From: CAMLIZ01 sp036231905
GTDB taxonomy: Bacteria; Pseudomonadota; Gammaproteobacteria; Burkholderiales; Burkholderiaceae_C
Direction of reading: 5' to 3'
Length of the DNA stretch: 64,000 bases
Assembly: GCF_036231905.1 (NCBI RefSeq)
Contig: NZ_JAZARE010000006.1
Coordinates: forward strand, 124,001 to 188,000
In this document: in pieces, positions 1-8,689 of the stretch
Layout of the letters: each line of letters starts with the position of its first letter
How positions within the stretch are numbered: position 1 is the first letter of the stretch
Position numbers and translations under genes: made by a program
The notes under the pieces: model-generated
The model's input: only the letters and a program-made list of their open reading frames with translations
Database searches by the model: none
Told to the model about the DNA's origin: nothing

Positions 1-129
1 GACCTCCACTTCGAGGTTGCCGCTGGCGGTGATCCAGCGGCCGCGCGGGTCGGCAGACGGTGCTTGCGCGAAGGCGGCCAGGGACGCCAGGCCCAGGGCG
101 GCCGCGCACAGCGATGATCGGGTGGACAT
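1..129 (-). CDS. DUF2147 family exported protein, N-terminal part
   Basis: Only the first 43 codons are inside the window; the gene continues past its left edge. The start ATG (127-129, read on the minus strand) follows a clear AGGAGCT ribosome site. The protein opens with a signal peptide (Arg/Ser start, Ala/Leu-rich core, likely cut after AFA-QA). The mature start then reads DPRGRWITASGNLEVEV, which resembles the Gly-x-Trp opening of DUF2147 proteins, a small periplasmic family of unknown function. It is divergent from the response regulator gene at 297, so the two may share regulation. The family call rests on a short segment and is moderate. Confidence 0.6.
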   Translation of the reverse strand, partial: MSTRSSLCAAALGLASLAAFAQAPSADPRGRWITASGNLEVEV

Positions 130-236
130 GAAGGAGCTCCTCGTCGGTGAAGGGAGCCTCCATTGCAGCGGCGTTGCGTATCGGGCGTTTGTCGGCGATG
201 GGCGCGGCTGCAAGCGAGCGTGTCGCGGCCGCCGCC

Positions 237-256
237 ATACAAACTGCGATACAAAC
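237..256 (+). promoter_or_regulatory. Direct repeat upstream of the two-component operon
   Basis: ATACAAAC occurs at 237-244 and again at 249-256, a 12-bp period, 40 bp before the response regulator start. The rest of 130-296 is a divergent intergenic region without a gene. OmpR-class regulators bind tandem half-sites spaced about one helical turn apart, so this could be an autoregulatory site. That role is inference. Confidence 0.4.
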
Positions 257-296
257 CCGCGATCGTCCGGCGCGCGTTCGCGCTTAAGGTGCCGCC

Positions 297-1034
297 ATGG
301 AATCGCCCGACCACCTGCTGCTCGTCGACGACGACCGCGAGCTGCTCGCGCTGCTGCGCGACTACCTGGAAGCGGCCGGCCTGCGCGTGAGCACCGCCCG
401 CCATGGACGCGAGATGCGCGCGGTGCTGGCCAGTGCCCGCATCGACCTGATCGTGCTGGACCTGATGCTGCCGGACGAAGACGGCCTGGCGCTGTGCCGC
501 GAGCTGCGCACACGCGAGGCCGCGCCCATCCCCGTGCTGATGCTCACCGCGCGCGCCGACGAAGCCGACCGCATCCTCGGCCTGGAGATGGGCGCGGACG
601 ACTACCTCACCAAACCCTTTGCCGCACGGGAGCTGCTGGCGCGCATCCGTGCGGTGCTGCGGCGCACCCGCATGCTGCCACCCAACCTGCAGCCGGTGCG
701 GCAGGCACGCGAGCTGTGTTTTGGCGACTGGCGGTTGGACACCACCGCGCGCCACCTCGTCGACGCACAAGGCACGCTGGTGTCGCTGACCGGCGGCGAA
801 TACCGGCTGCTGCGCGTGCTGATGGACCACGCCCAGCGCGTGCTCACGCGCGACCAGCTGCTCAACCTCACGCAGGGCCGTGACGCGGACCCCTTCGACC
901 GCTCCATCGACCTGCTGGTGAGCCGCCTGCGCCAACGCCTGCGCGATGCCGCCAGCGAGCCGCGCTACATCAAGACGGTGCGCAGCGAGGGCTATGTGTT
1001 CTGCGCGGAGGTCACCCCCGGGGCCTCGGCATGA
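297..1034 (+). CDS. OmpR/PhoB-class response regulator
   Basis: The 245-aa protein has a receiver domain (about residues 5-120) with the acidic pocket D11-D13, phospho-acceptor D55 in IVLDLMLPDEDG, T84 and K106. A C-terminal winged helix (about 140-238) ends in the typical YIKTVRSEGYVF strand. Phosphorylation by the kinase encoded just downstream should control DNA binding; the target genes are unknown. The gene overlaps the kinase gene by four bases (ATGA), so the two are co-transcribed and probably translationally coupled. Direct repeats at 237-256 are candidate autoregulatory sites. The divergent DUF2147 gene is a plausible target. Sequence alone does not show which named OmpR-type system this is. 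Confidence 0.95.
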   Translation: MESPDHLLLVDDDRELLALLRDYLEAAGLRVSTARHGREMRAVLASARIDLIVLDLMLPDEDGLALCRELRTREAAPIPVLMLTARADEADRILGLEMGADDYLTKPFAARELLARIRAVLRRTRMLPPNLQPVRQARELCFGDWRLDTTARHLVDAQGTLVSLTGGEYRLLRVLMDHAQRVLTRDQLLNLTQGRDADPFDRSIDLLVSRLRQRLRDAASEPRYIKTVRSEGYVFCAEVTPGASA

Positions 1035-2317
1035 GGGGCGTGCCGCGCTCGCTGTTTGCCCGCATCGCCGCCATCCTGGCGCTCGGGCTGCTGCTGGCCT
1101 ATGCCCTGGCGCTGTGGTCGGTGCTGCGCGAACGTGGCGAGCTGTCGCGCTCGATGATGCTGGGTTACCTCGGGCGCGACGTGGCTGCGTCCGTGGCGAT
1201 GCTGGACCGCCTGCCGCGCGATGAACGTGCGGCCTGGCTGCCCCGGCTGGCACGCGCCAACTACCGCTACGCGCTGACGCCGGCGCCCGCCGGGCCGGCG
1301 GCGGATTCGGCGCTGGTGAAGGAGATCGCCGATGCGCTTGGCGCCGAGCTGGGCCCTGGTCGGCTGCTCCGCGTGGCGCAGGCCGACGGCCAGCTGGCAT
1401 TCGACCTGCGGCTGGCCGACGGCTCGCCGCTGGCGCTGACGCTGCAGCCACCGCGGCTGATGGTGTCGGCCACCACCGCCGGTCTGCTGTTGCTGCAACT
1501 CGCCTTGCTGGGCGCCTGCATCGCCTGGGCGGTGCGGCAGACCACGCAGCCGCTGGCGCAGCTGGCCCACGCCGCCGACGCACTGGGGCGCAACCCCGAG
1601 GCCCCACCGCTGGCCGAACACGGGCCCACCGAAGCGCGCCGCGCCGCTGCGGCCTTCAACACCATGCAGCGCCGCATCGCCAGCCACCTGGCCGAACGCC
1701 TGCAGATCCTGGCCGCGGTGTCGCATGACCTTCAGACGCCGATCACCCGCCTGCGCATGCGCACCGAAACGATGGCCGACACCGCCCTGCGGGGCAAGCT
1801 GCAGGCCGACCTCGCGGAGATGCAGGCGCTGGTGGAAGAAGGCCTGGCCTATGCCCGCTCGGCCCATGCCGCGGCCGAACCGGCGCAGCCCGTGGACCTG
1901 CATGCGCTGCTCGACAGCCTGGTGTGCGACTACACCGACGCAGGCCGTGAAGTGCTGCTTTCCGGAGCGCACCCGAGGCCGCTGACCACTCGCCCGCAGG
2001 CATTGCGCCGCGTGGTGGGCAACCTGGTCGACAACGCGCTCAAGTTCGCCGGTGCGGCGGAGCTGATCGTGCGCAGCGACGCCCGATCGGTGCACATCAG
2101 CGTCTGCGACCGCGGGCCCGGCATTGCACCGGATCAGCTGGCCGCCGTGCTGCAGCCTTTCTATCGGATCGAAGCGTCCCGCAACCGCGACACCGGCGGC
2201 GCCGGCCTCGGCCTGGCCATCGCCAGCCAGCTCACGCAAGCCCTGGGTGGCCGCCTGCACCTGCTGGCGCGCGCGGGCGGCGGGCTGGAAGCGCGCCTGA
2301 GCCTGCCGGCTCAGTAG
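1031..2317 (+). CDS. Sensor histidine kinase
   Basis: This 428-aa inner-membrane kinase is partner to the preceding regulator. TM1 spans about residues 8-30, followed by a periplasmic segment of about 110 residues with no recognised ligand fold, TM2 at about 146-168 and a HAMP linker. The dimerisation/phosphoacceptor site is H232 in SHDLQTPITR, with an HDxQTPxTR box. The GHKL ATPase domain follows, with N box NLVDNALKF near 331-339, the CDRGPGI box and GGAGLGLAI. The signal is unknown. Its 3' end overlaps the stop of the convergent acyltransferase gene by 7 bp (2311-2317), leaving no room for a terminator between them. Confidence 0.95.
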   Translation: MRGVPRSLFARIAAILALGLLLAYALALWSVLRERGELSRSMMLGYLGRDVAASVAMLDRLPRDERAAWLPRLARANYRYALTPAPAGPAADSALVKEIADALGAELGPGRLLRVAQADGQLAFDLRLADGSPLALTLQPPRLMVSATTAGLLLLQLALLGACIAWAVRQTTQPLAQLAHAADALGRNPEAPPLAEHGPTEARRAAAAFNTMQRRIASHLAERLQILAAVSHDLQTPITRLRMRTETMADTALRGKLQADLAEMQALVEEGLAYARSAHAAAEPAQPVDLHALLDSLVCDYTDAGREVLLSGAHPRPLTTRPQALRRVVGNLVDNALKFAGAAELIVRSDARSVHISVCDRGPGIAPDQLAAVLQPFYRIEASRNRDTGGAGLGLAIASQLTQALGGRLHLLARAGGGLEARLSLPAQ

Positions 2318-3192
2318 AAGGACTTCTCACCCGGTGGCCGCGTCTTGAAGCGCTTGTGCACCCAGAGGTACTGCGCCGGGTTCCTGAGGATCTCACTCTC
2401 GATCCAGCGGTTCATGCGCAAGGTGTCGGCTTCGGCGTCCTCTGTGGGGAAGTCGTCCCACGGCGGCAGGTAGCGCACCTTGTAGCCCTGGCCGCCGGGC
2501 AGCACTTCCGTCACCACCGGCTGCACCACCATGTGGAGGCTCTTCGCCAGGCGCGAGGGTGCCAGCAAGGTGGCGGCGGGCACACCGAAAAAGGGCACGA
2601 AGGCCGCGTCGCGCGCACCGAAGTCCATGTCCGGCAGGTTGAGGAACACCATGCCGCGCTTGATCGCCTTCACCAGCGGCAGCGCATTGTGGTGGCGCGG
2701 CAGCAAGTCGCCATTGTTCCAGCGCAGGCGGCCGGCCTTGAGCGCGGCGTCGAACACCGCGTTGCTCTGCGTCTGGTACATCGACACCACACGCCGGGGC
2801 TGCAGCGCGCTGGCGGTGCCCGCGATCTCCAGCCCCACGAAGTGCGGCACCAGCCACATCACCGGCCGGTCGGTGGCGGCGGCAAAGCCGATGTCGCCCT
2901 CGACATGGATCAGGCGCTTCAGGCGCTCGGCCGAGCCATACCAGAGCAGGCCGCGTTCGAGGATGCTGCGGCTCACCCACTCGAAGTTCTGCCGCACCAG
3001 GGCCTCGCGCTCGGCGGGCGGCATGTCGGGGAAACACAGCTCGAGGTTGCGCTGCGCGATGCGCCGGCGGCTGCCGGCCGCGGCGTAGAGCAGGCGGCCC
3101 ACGGCGCGGCCGATGGCCGCCTGCATGCCGAGGGGAAGCCAGTGGAACAGCCAGAGGAAGGCCAGCGCGGCCCGTGCACCCAACACACTCAT
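2311..3192 (-). CDS. Lipid A biosynthesis-type lauroyl/acyl acyltransferase
   Basis: This 293-aa member of the LpxL/HtrB (LABLAT) family should transfer acyl chains from acyl-ACP to lipid A precursors at the inner membrane. It has an N-terminal hydrophobic anchor (about residues 8-36). The conserved HX4E pair is H117/E122 in PHFVGLE, and a region around LPDMDFG corresponds to the family's second conserved block. The start overlaps the end of the upstream acyltransferase gene (ATGA), so the two form an operon. The tandem paralogues probably add different chains, but acyl specificity cannot be read from the sequence. Confidence 0.9.
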   Translation of the reverse strand: MSVLGARAALAFLWLFHWLPLGMQAAIGRAVGRLLYAAAGSRRRIAQRNLELCFPDMPPAEREALVRQNFEWVSRSILERGLLWYGSAERLKRLIHVEGDIGFAAATDRPVMWLVPHFVGLEIAGTASALQPRRVVSMYQTQSNAVFDAALKAGRLRWNNGDLLPRHHNALPLVKAIKRGMVFLNLPDMDFGARDAAFVPFFGVPAATLLAPSRLAKSLHMVVQPVVTEVLPGGQGYKVRYLPPWDDFPTEDAEADTLRMNRWIESEILRNPAQYLWVHKRFKTRPPGEKSFY

Positions 3193-4058
3193 GAAGGCTT
3201 AAGCTCCCGGCGTGGCGCCTTGTAGCGGTGGTAGCCCCAGAGGTACTGTTCGGGGCGTTCGGCAATCAGCTGCTCCATCGCCCGGTTGACGGTGGTGGCG
3301 CAATCCAGCTGCAAGGCCTCGTCGCTGGCGGCCGCGGTGGGCAGCGCAGGCGCAGGCCGCACATGCAGGTGGTAGCCGGCGCCGCGTGGCAGGCGCTCGC
3401 ACCACATCAGCACCATCGCAGCACCGCTTTGTTGCACCAGGCGGGCCGCCAGGGTCATGGTGTAGGCGGGCTTGCCGTAGAACGGCGCCCACACGCCCAG
3501 GCCCTCGGGCGGTACCTGGTCGGGCAGCAGGCCCACGGTTTCGCCCTTTCGCAGCGCGCGCAGCATCTGGCGCACGCCGGACAGCGCGGCCGGCGCGGTG
3601 TGCAGGCCGGGCCGGGCGCGGGCAGTCTCCTCCAGCTCGCGCAGCCAGGCCTTGCGCGCGGGGCGATAAAGCGCGGTCATCGGCTGCTGGGCACCGTAGC
3701 GGTGGGCATAGGCCTGGGCGCAGACCTCAAAACACCCCAGATGGGGGGTCAGCAGCAACAGGCCCTTGCCTTGGGCCAGCGCCTGGTCGATCAGCTCGGC
3801 GCCATCCCAGGTGATCCAGTCGGCGATGGAGCGCCCAGGTGGATGCAGCCAGACCCACGGCACCTCGGCCACCATGCGCCCCGCTTCTCCTATGGCGCGG
3901 CGGCGCTGCGCGGGTGTCAGCCCGGCCAGCGCGGCGTTGTCGTTCAGGCGTTGCCGGTAGCCCGCGGACAGGCCATAAGCCAGCCAGCCGAGCAGGGCGC
4001 CAAGAGCGTGAAGGAGTCGCAAAGGCCAGCGCGCCAGCCAGTGCATTAGGGGCAGCAT
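3189..4058 (-). CDS. Lipid A biosynthesis-type acyltransferase, first of tandem pair
   Basis: The 289-aa protein is a paralogue of the downstream gene. An N-terminal membrane segment (about residues 8-33) is followed by the HX4E catalytic pair H106/E111 in TPHLGCFE and by LLPDQVPPEGLGVWAPFYG, the block that in this family precedes the substrate pocket. The C-terminus reads RPEQYLWGYHRYK, the usual LpxL-family ending. It starts 147 bp from the divergent metK gene, and its last four bases overlap the next acyltransferase. Which secondary acyl chain it adds is unknown. Confidence 0.9.
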   Translation of the reverse strand: MLPLMHWLARWPLRLLHALGALLGWLAYGLSAGYRQRLNDNAALAGLTPAQRRRAIGEAGRMVAEVPWVWLHPPGRSIADWITWDGAELIDQALAQGKGLLLLTPHLGCFEVCAQAYAHRYGAQQPMTALYRPARKAWLRELEETARARPGLHTAPAALSGVRQMLRALRKGETVGLLPDQVPPEGLGVWAPFYGKPAYTMTLAARLVQQSGAAMVLMWCERLPRGAGYHLHVRPAPALPTAAASDEALQLDCATTVNRAMEQLIAERPEQYLWGYHRYKAPRRELKPS

Positions 4059-4074
4059 CGGAAAGTGTTATTTC

Positions 4075-4205
4075 TATAATGCGCGCATCGCCGAGTTAAC
4101 CGAACAACTTGCGGGGCGATTCAAAAATGCCGCTAAAGCGTTCGCCGCTTTTCCGAACCAGGACTCCGGCGACGCCTCAGTGCAACGACCTAGGAGTTTA
4201 AGAAA
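4075..4205 (+). promoter_or_regulatory. metK -10 element and long 5' leader
   Basis: A consensus TATAAT lies at 4075-4080; no convincing -35 is visible 16-18 bp upstream. Transcription from it would give a leader of roughly 120 nt. The leader contains a six-pair hairpin AAAGCG/CGCTTT (4135-4140 with 4146-4151) followed by a T run, which looks like a weak terminator or attenuator, and CCTAGGAG just before the start. It does not match a known SAM riboswitch class by eye. Confidence 0.45.
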
Positions 4206-5384
4206 GTGGCGAACGACTTCCTCTTCACATCCGAATCCGTCTCCGAGGGCCACCCCGACAAGGTGGCCGACCAGATCTCGGACGCGATTCTCGACGCGAT
4301 CTTCGAACAGGACCCGCGCTCCCGCGTGGCGGCCGAAACGCTGTGCAACACCGGCCTGGTGGTGCTGGCCGGCGAGATCACCACCAACGCGCACGTGGAC
4401 TACATCCAGGTCGCGCGCGACACCATCAAGCGCATCGGCTACGACAACACCGAGTACGGCATCGACTACAAGGGCTGCGCGGTGCTGGTGGCCTATGACA
4501 AGCAGAGCAACGACATCGCCCAGGGCGTGGACCACGCCAGCGACGACCACCTGAACACCGGCGCCGGTGACCAGGGCCTGATGTTCGGTTACGCCTGCGA
4601 CGAGACGCCCGAGCTGATGCCCGCGCCGATCTACTACGCGCACCGCCTGGTCGAGCGCCAGGCCCAGCTGCGCAAGGACGGCCGCCTGCCCTTCCTGCGC
4701 CCGGACGCCAAGAGCCAGGTGACCATGCGCTATGTGGACGGCAAGCCGCACAGCATCGACACCGTGGTGCTGTCCAGCCAGCACAGCCCGGAGATGAGCG
4801 ACGGCGCCAAGATGAAGCCGGCCTTCATCGAGGCGGTGATCGAGGAGATCATCAAGCCGGTGCTGCCCAAGGAATGGCTGAAGGACACCAAGTACCTGAT
4901 CAACCCGACCGGCCGCTTCGTCATCGGCGGCCCGCAGGGTGACTGCGGCCTCACCGGCCGCAAGATCATCGTCGACACCTACGGCGGGGCCTGCCCGCAC
5001 GGCGGGGGCGCGTTCTCCGGCAAGGATCCGACGAAGGTGGACCGCTCGGCCGCCTACGCCGCCCGCTACGTGGCCAAGAACATCGTGGCCGCCGGCCTGG
5101 CGCGCCAGTGCCAGATCCAGGTGGCTTATGCCATCGGCGTGGCGCGCCCGATGAACGTGACCGTGTACACCGAAGGCACCGGCGTGGTGTCGGACGAGAA
5201 GCTGTCGCAGCTGGTGCAGGAGTATTTCGACCTGCGGCCCAAGGGCATCATCCAGATGCTGGACCTGCTGCGCCCGATCTACCAGAAGACCGCCGCGTAT
5301 GGCCACTTCGGGCGCGAGGAGCCGGAGTTCAGCTGGGAGCGCACGGACAAAGCAGCCGCACTGCGCGCAGCCGCGGGCAAGTAA
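4206..5384 (+). CDS. metK: S-adenosylmethionine synthase
   Basis: The enzyme makes S-adenosylmethionine from methionine and ATP in the cytoplasm. The 392-aa product has the usual family length. It shows the N-terminal SESVSEGHPDKVADQISDA block with the ATP-site His, GAGDQGLMFGYA, and the glycine-rich GGAxPHGGGAFSGKDPTKVDRS loop. A GTG start at 4206 fits the expected N-terminus (MANDFLFTSES) and follows AGGAG by about 11 bases. It is monocistronic: a strong terminator follows at 5404-5427. The product feeds methyltransferases, whose SAH is removed by the ahcY product encoded about 4.3 kb downstream. Confidence 0.99.
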   Translation: MANDFLFTSESVSEGHPDKVADQISDAILDAIFEQDPRSRVAAETLCNTGLVVLAGEITTNAHVDYIQVARDTIKRIGYDNTEYGIDYKGCAVLVAYDKQSNDIAQGVDHASDDHLNTGAGDQGLMFGYACDETPELMPAPIYYAHRLVERQAQLRKDGRLPFLRPDAKSQVTMRYVDGKPHSIDTVVLSSQHSPEMSDGAKMKPAFIEAVIEEIIKPVLPKEWLKDTKYLINPTGRFVIGGPQGDCGLTGRKIIVDTYGGACPHGGGAFSGKDPTKVDRSAAYAARYVAKNIVAAGLARQCQIQVAYAIGVARPMNVTVYTEGTGVVSDEKLSQLVQEYFDLRPKGIIQMLDLLRPIYQKTAAYGHFGREEPEFSWERTDKAAALRAAAGK

Positions 5385-5403
5385 AGTCCACCCCACCGAA
5401 TTC

Positions 5404-5427
5404 AAAGGCGGCTTCGGCCGCCTTTTT
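5404..5427 (+). terminator. Rho-independent terminator after metK
   Basis: A perfect stem AAAGGCGGC/GCCGCCTTT closes on a TTCG tetraloop (5413-5416) and runs into T5 at 5423-5427. It lies 20 bp after the metK stop and ends 18 bp before the next start codon. Confidence 0.93.
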
Positions 5428-5445
5428 CATGGGTGCCCGCGCCAC

Positions 5446-6537
5446 ATGCCCAGCCCGATCACGCTTGACGACCTGCGCCGCTACGCCGTCGCCCGCTCCC
5501 TCTTCAAGCCCACCACCCTCGGCCGCGCGATCGAGAAGCTCGGTTTCGTGCAGGCCGACCCGATCCGCGCCCCTGCCCGCGCGCAGGACCTCACCCTGCG
5601 CCACCGGGTGCGCGACTACCGCGCCGGCGACCTGGAGCGCCGCTACGCCAGGCTGCCGATCGAGGAGGACTTCCTCGTCAACTACGGCTTCCTGCCGCGC
5701 GCCACGCTGGCCCTGATGCACCCCCGCACAGCCAAGCGCGCCTGGGATGCCGCCACGCGCCGCCGCGCGCAGAACGTGCTGGCCTTCATCCGCGAGCACG
5801 GCCCCTGCCATCCGCGCGATGTGCAGGCCGCCTTCGACCACGGCCGCACCACCAACTACTGGGGCGGCGAATCGAACGCCACCACCCACCTGCTGGACGG
5901 CATGCACTACCGCGGCATGCTGCGCGTGGTACGGCGCGAGGCCGGCGTGCGGGTCTACGAGGCGGTGGAGCATGCGGGCGACGAACGATCGCCATCGCAG
6001 AAGGCCGAGGCACTGCTGAAGCTGGTGGTGCAGAAGTACGCGCCGCTGCCGTCGCGCAGCCTGGGCCAGCTCACCTACCACCTGGGCGGTGGTGCGCCCC
6101 AGCTGCTGCCCGAGCTCAAGCGCATGCTGGCCCATGCACGCGAGACCTGGCCCAGCGCCGAGGTGGAGGGCACACGCTGGTATTGGCCCGAAGGCGAGAA
6201 CCCGCGCTCAATGCGCCATGCCCCCGATGACGCAGTGCGCCTGCTGGCGCCCTTCGACCCGATCGTGTGGGACCGCCTGCGCTTCGAACTGCTGTGGCAG
6301 TGGGTCTACCGCTTCGAGGCCTATACGCCGGCGCCCAGGCGCCAGCGCGGCTACTACGCGCTGCCGCTGCTGTGGCATGACCGCGTGATCGGCTGGGCGA
6401 ACGTGACGGTGCGCGACGGTGAAGTGAATGCGCAGACCGGTTATGTGGCCGGCAAGGCGCCGCGCGATGCGGCCTTCCGGCGCGGCCTGGACGACGAGCT
6501 GCAGCGCATGGCCCAGTTCCTCGGCCTGGAACCCTGA
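5446..6537 (+). CDS. YcaQ-like winged-helix (HTH_42) protein, possible DNA glycosylase
   Basis: This 363-aa protein matches the HTH_42/YcaQ family, whose studied members are DNA glycosylases that unhook interstrand crosslinks and bulky alkylated bases. Visible blocks are LGFVQADPIRAPARAQDL near the N-terminus, with a Gln-Ala-Asp that fits the family's Q-x-D catalytic pattern, the central YWGGESNATTHLLDGMHYRG with a winged-helix appearance, and a C-terminal FDPIVWDRLRF block. The ATG at 5446 was chosen because it lies just after the metK terminator and keeps the family N-terminus; the frame is open further upstream. No operon partner is apparent. Glycosylase activity is inferred from family only. 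Confidence 0.8.
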   Translation: MPSPITLDDLRRYAVARSLFKPTTLGRAIEKLGFVQADPIRAPARAQDLTLRHRVRDYRAGDLERRYARLPIEEDFLVNYGFLPRATLALMHPRTAKRAWDAATRRRAQNVLAFIREHGPCHPRDVQAAFDHGRTTNYWGGESNATTHLLDGMHYRGMLRVVRREAGVRVYEAVEHAGDERSPSQKAEALLKLVVQKYAPLPSRSLGQLTYHLGGGAPQLLPELKRMLAHARETWPSAEVEGTRWYWPEGENPRSMRHAPDDAVRLLAPFDPIVWDRLRFELLWQWVYRFEAYTPAPRRQRGYYALPLLWHDRVIGWANVTVRDGEVNAQTGYVAGKAPRDAAFRRGLDDELQRMAQFLGLEP

Positions 6538-6551
6538 CTGCGAAAGGCCGT

Positions 6552-8585
6552 CTACAAGGCGGCCGGCGAGGTGGACAGGGGGGCGAAGTCGGTGCGCGCG
6601 CGCGGCAGCTTGGGTTCGTTGGCGGCCAGCGGCGCGCCGGCATGGTCGAGCTGGGTGGCGGGGGCCGGGCGGCCGAGCAGGAAGCCCTGCAGCTCGTCGC
6701 AGCCATGCGCCTGCAGGCTGCGCAGCTGGGCCGGCGTTTCCACGCCCTCGGCATTGACGCGGATGTTCAGCGAATGCGCGAGCGACACGATGGAGCGCAC
6801 GATCAGCGCGACCTTGGGGTCGCTGTCCAGGTGCTGGGTGAAGGCGCGGTCGATCTTCACCTTGTCGAACGGAAAGCGCCACAGGTAGGCCAGGCTGGAA
6901 TAACCGGTGCCGAAGTCGTCCATCACGATGCGCACGCCCATGGCGGTGAGCCGGTGCAATGTCTTCACCACCTGTTCGGTGTTGCCCATCAGCAGCGATT
7001 CGGTGATCTCCAGCTCCAGCCGGCTGGCCGGCAGGCCCGCCGCCTCCAGGCTGGCCGCCACCATGCGCACCAGCTCGTCGCCCTGGCGGAACTGCGCCGC
7101 TGACAGGTTGACCGACAGGCTCAGTGATTCCGGCCAGCCGGAGGCCACGTCGCAGGCCCGCGCCAGCACCCACACGCCCAGGTCCTCGATCAGGCCGCAC
7201 TCCTCGGCGATCGGGATGAACTGCGACGGCGGAATCGCGCCGCGTTGCGGGTGGCTCCAGCGCACCAGCGCCTCGTAGCCCTGCAAGGTGCAGCCGTCGC
7301 GCTCATACAGTGGCTGGAAGTTCAGGTGCAGCTGGTCGGCGTACAGCGCCTGGCGCAGGTCGCGCGCGATCGCACGGCGGGCCTGCAGCTGCTCATCCAT
7401 GGTGGCGTCATAGAAGCTGAAACCGCCGCGGTGATGCGACTTGGCGCGCAGCAGCGCCTGCTCGGCCTTGTGCAGCAGCTCGGCGCTGTCGAGCCCGTCG
7501 TTGCCGTACACCGCCGCGCCCACGCTCACGCCGGCCTGCAACGCCTGGCCCGCCACCTGGTGCGCTTCGGCCAGCGCGGCGGCCAGGCGCTGGCCCAGCA
7601 CGCTCACTTCGTCGGGGCTGCGCACCCCGGCCTGCAGCACGGCGAACTGGTCGCCCGCCAGGCGGGCCACGAGGTCCAGCTCGCGCACCGTCTCGCGCAG
7701 CCGCTCCGCCGTGGCGCGCAGCACCGTATCCCCGGCGGCATGGCCGAAGGCGTCGTTGATGTCCTTGAAGCCGTCCACGTCCAGGCACAGCACCGCGAAG
7801 CCGGCGCCGCCTTCCTGCGCGCGTTTTTGCGCGCGCTGCAGCGCCTCGTGGAAGCTCGCGCGATTGAGCGCGCCGGTCAGCATGTCGTGCCGCGCCAGGT
7901 AGCGCAGCTGCTCGTCGGCCCGCCGTTGCGTGCGCAGTCGTTGCCACCATTGCCAGGCGCCGGCCGCCACCAGGGTGAGCAGCACCAGGGCCACCGCCAG
8001 CGCCACCTGGCGGAACGCCTTGGCGATGCGGCGCTCGCGGGCGGTCTGGTCCACGTAAACCTCCACCACGCCCAGCACCTGCCCGCCGCGCAGCACCGGC
8101 ACATAGGCTTCGCTGTAGACCGCGGGGCGGTCGCTGCGCTCTTCCCGCTTGAGCTCGATCAGGTTGCCGCCACCCAGCACCACGGCGCGGACGCTGCTGT
8201 TCTGCTCGCCGGGCTCGGCACCCAGCGGCTCGCCGGTGGCGCCGGACGGCTGCTGCGTGCGATCCATCTCATCCGACACCAGCAGCGTGGCGCCATTCGG
8301 GTCGTAGAGCTTGAAGCGGAACACTTCGCCCGCCTGGCGCAGGCGGCGCAGCTGGCGCAGCGCCTCCAGCGTGAAGCCGCGGCCGGCAAACGCCTGCTCG
8401 AGGTCGGGCACGGTGTCGCGCGCGAAGGCCGCCCAGTTCAAGGCGACATGCTCGGCGTCCGCTTCCAGCTGCGCGCGCGCGGCCAGTTGCATGGCCGCCG
8501 CCATGCCCAGCAGCGCTGCGACGGCAGCCAGCAGCCACAGGGCGACGCTGCGCGCGCCCTTGGCCAACGGAAGGGAAAGCTTCAT
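6552..8585 (-). CDS. Membrane GGDEF/EAL protein, likely c-di-GMP phosphodiesterase
   Basis: The 677-aa protein has TM1 at about 13-34, a periplasmic sensor segment to about 190, TM2 at about 193-212, then GGDEF (about 230-395) and EAL (about 405-650) domains. The cyclase signature is AGDQF (310-314) instead of GGDEF, with Glu replaced by Gln, so cyclase activity is doubtful. The EAL site looks complete: EAL at 438-440, NLS, ITES, DDFGTGYSS near 556 and NAEGVET near 611. It probably degrades c-di-GMP, with the GGDEF part regulatory. The ATG at 8585 gives a normal membrane anchor; a TTG at 8609 preceded by GGGAG six bases upstream is a credible alternative start. Confidence 0.93.
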   Translation of the reverse strand: MKLSLPLAKGARSVALWLLAAVAALLGMAAAMQLAARAQLEADAEHVALNWAAFARDTVPDLEQAFAGRGFTLEALRQLRRLRQAGEVFRFKLYDPNGATLLVSDEMDRTQQPSGATGEPLGAEPGEQNSSVRAVVLGGGNLIELKREERSDRPAVYSEAYVPVLRGGQVLGVVEVYVDQTARERRIAKAFRQVALAVALVLLTLVAAGAWQWWQRLRTQRRADEQLRYLARHDMLTGALNRASFHEALQRAQKRAQEGGAGFAVLCLDVDGFKDINDAFGHAAGDTVLRATAERLRETVRELDLVARLAGDQFAVLQAGVRSPDEVSVLGQRLAAALAEAHQVAGQALQAGVSVGAAVYGNDGLDSAELLHKAEQALLRAKSHHRGGFSFYDATMDEQLQARRAIARDLRQALYADQLHLNFQPLYERDGCTLQGYEALVRWSHPQRGAIPPSQFIPIAEECGLIEDLGVWVLARACDVASGWPESLSLSVNLSAAQFRQGDELVRMVAASLEAAGLPASRLELEITESLLMGNTEQVVKTLHRLTAMGVRIVMDDFGTGYSSLAYLWRFPFDKVKIDRAFTQHLDSDPKVALIVRSIVSLAHSLNIRVNAEGVETPAQLRSLQAHGCDELQGFLLGRPAPATQLDHAGAPLAANEPKLPRARTDFAPLSTSPAAL

Positions 8586-8689
8586 GTGTTTTCTTGGCGG
8601 TTTCTGCAACCGCTTCTCCCGGAGCTTCGCCGCTTATCGACCGATCGCCAAGCCGGCTTGAGCCCTGCCGCGGCGACCGGTGTGCGGAA

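Noticed and set aside
4081..4205. Known SAM riboswitch upstream of metK
   Set aside because: No recognisable SAM-I, SAM-II or SAM/SAH core could be folded by eye; kept only as a leader of interest.
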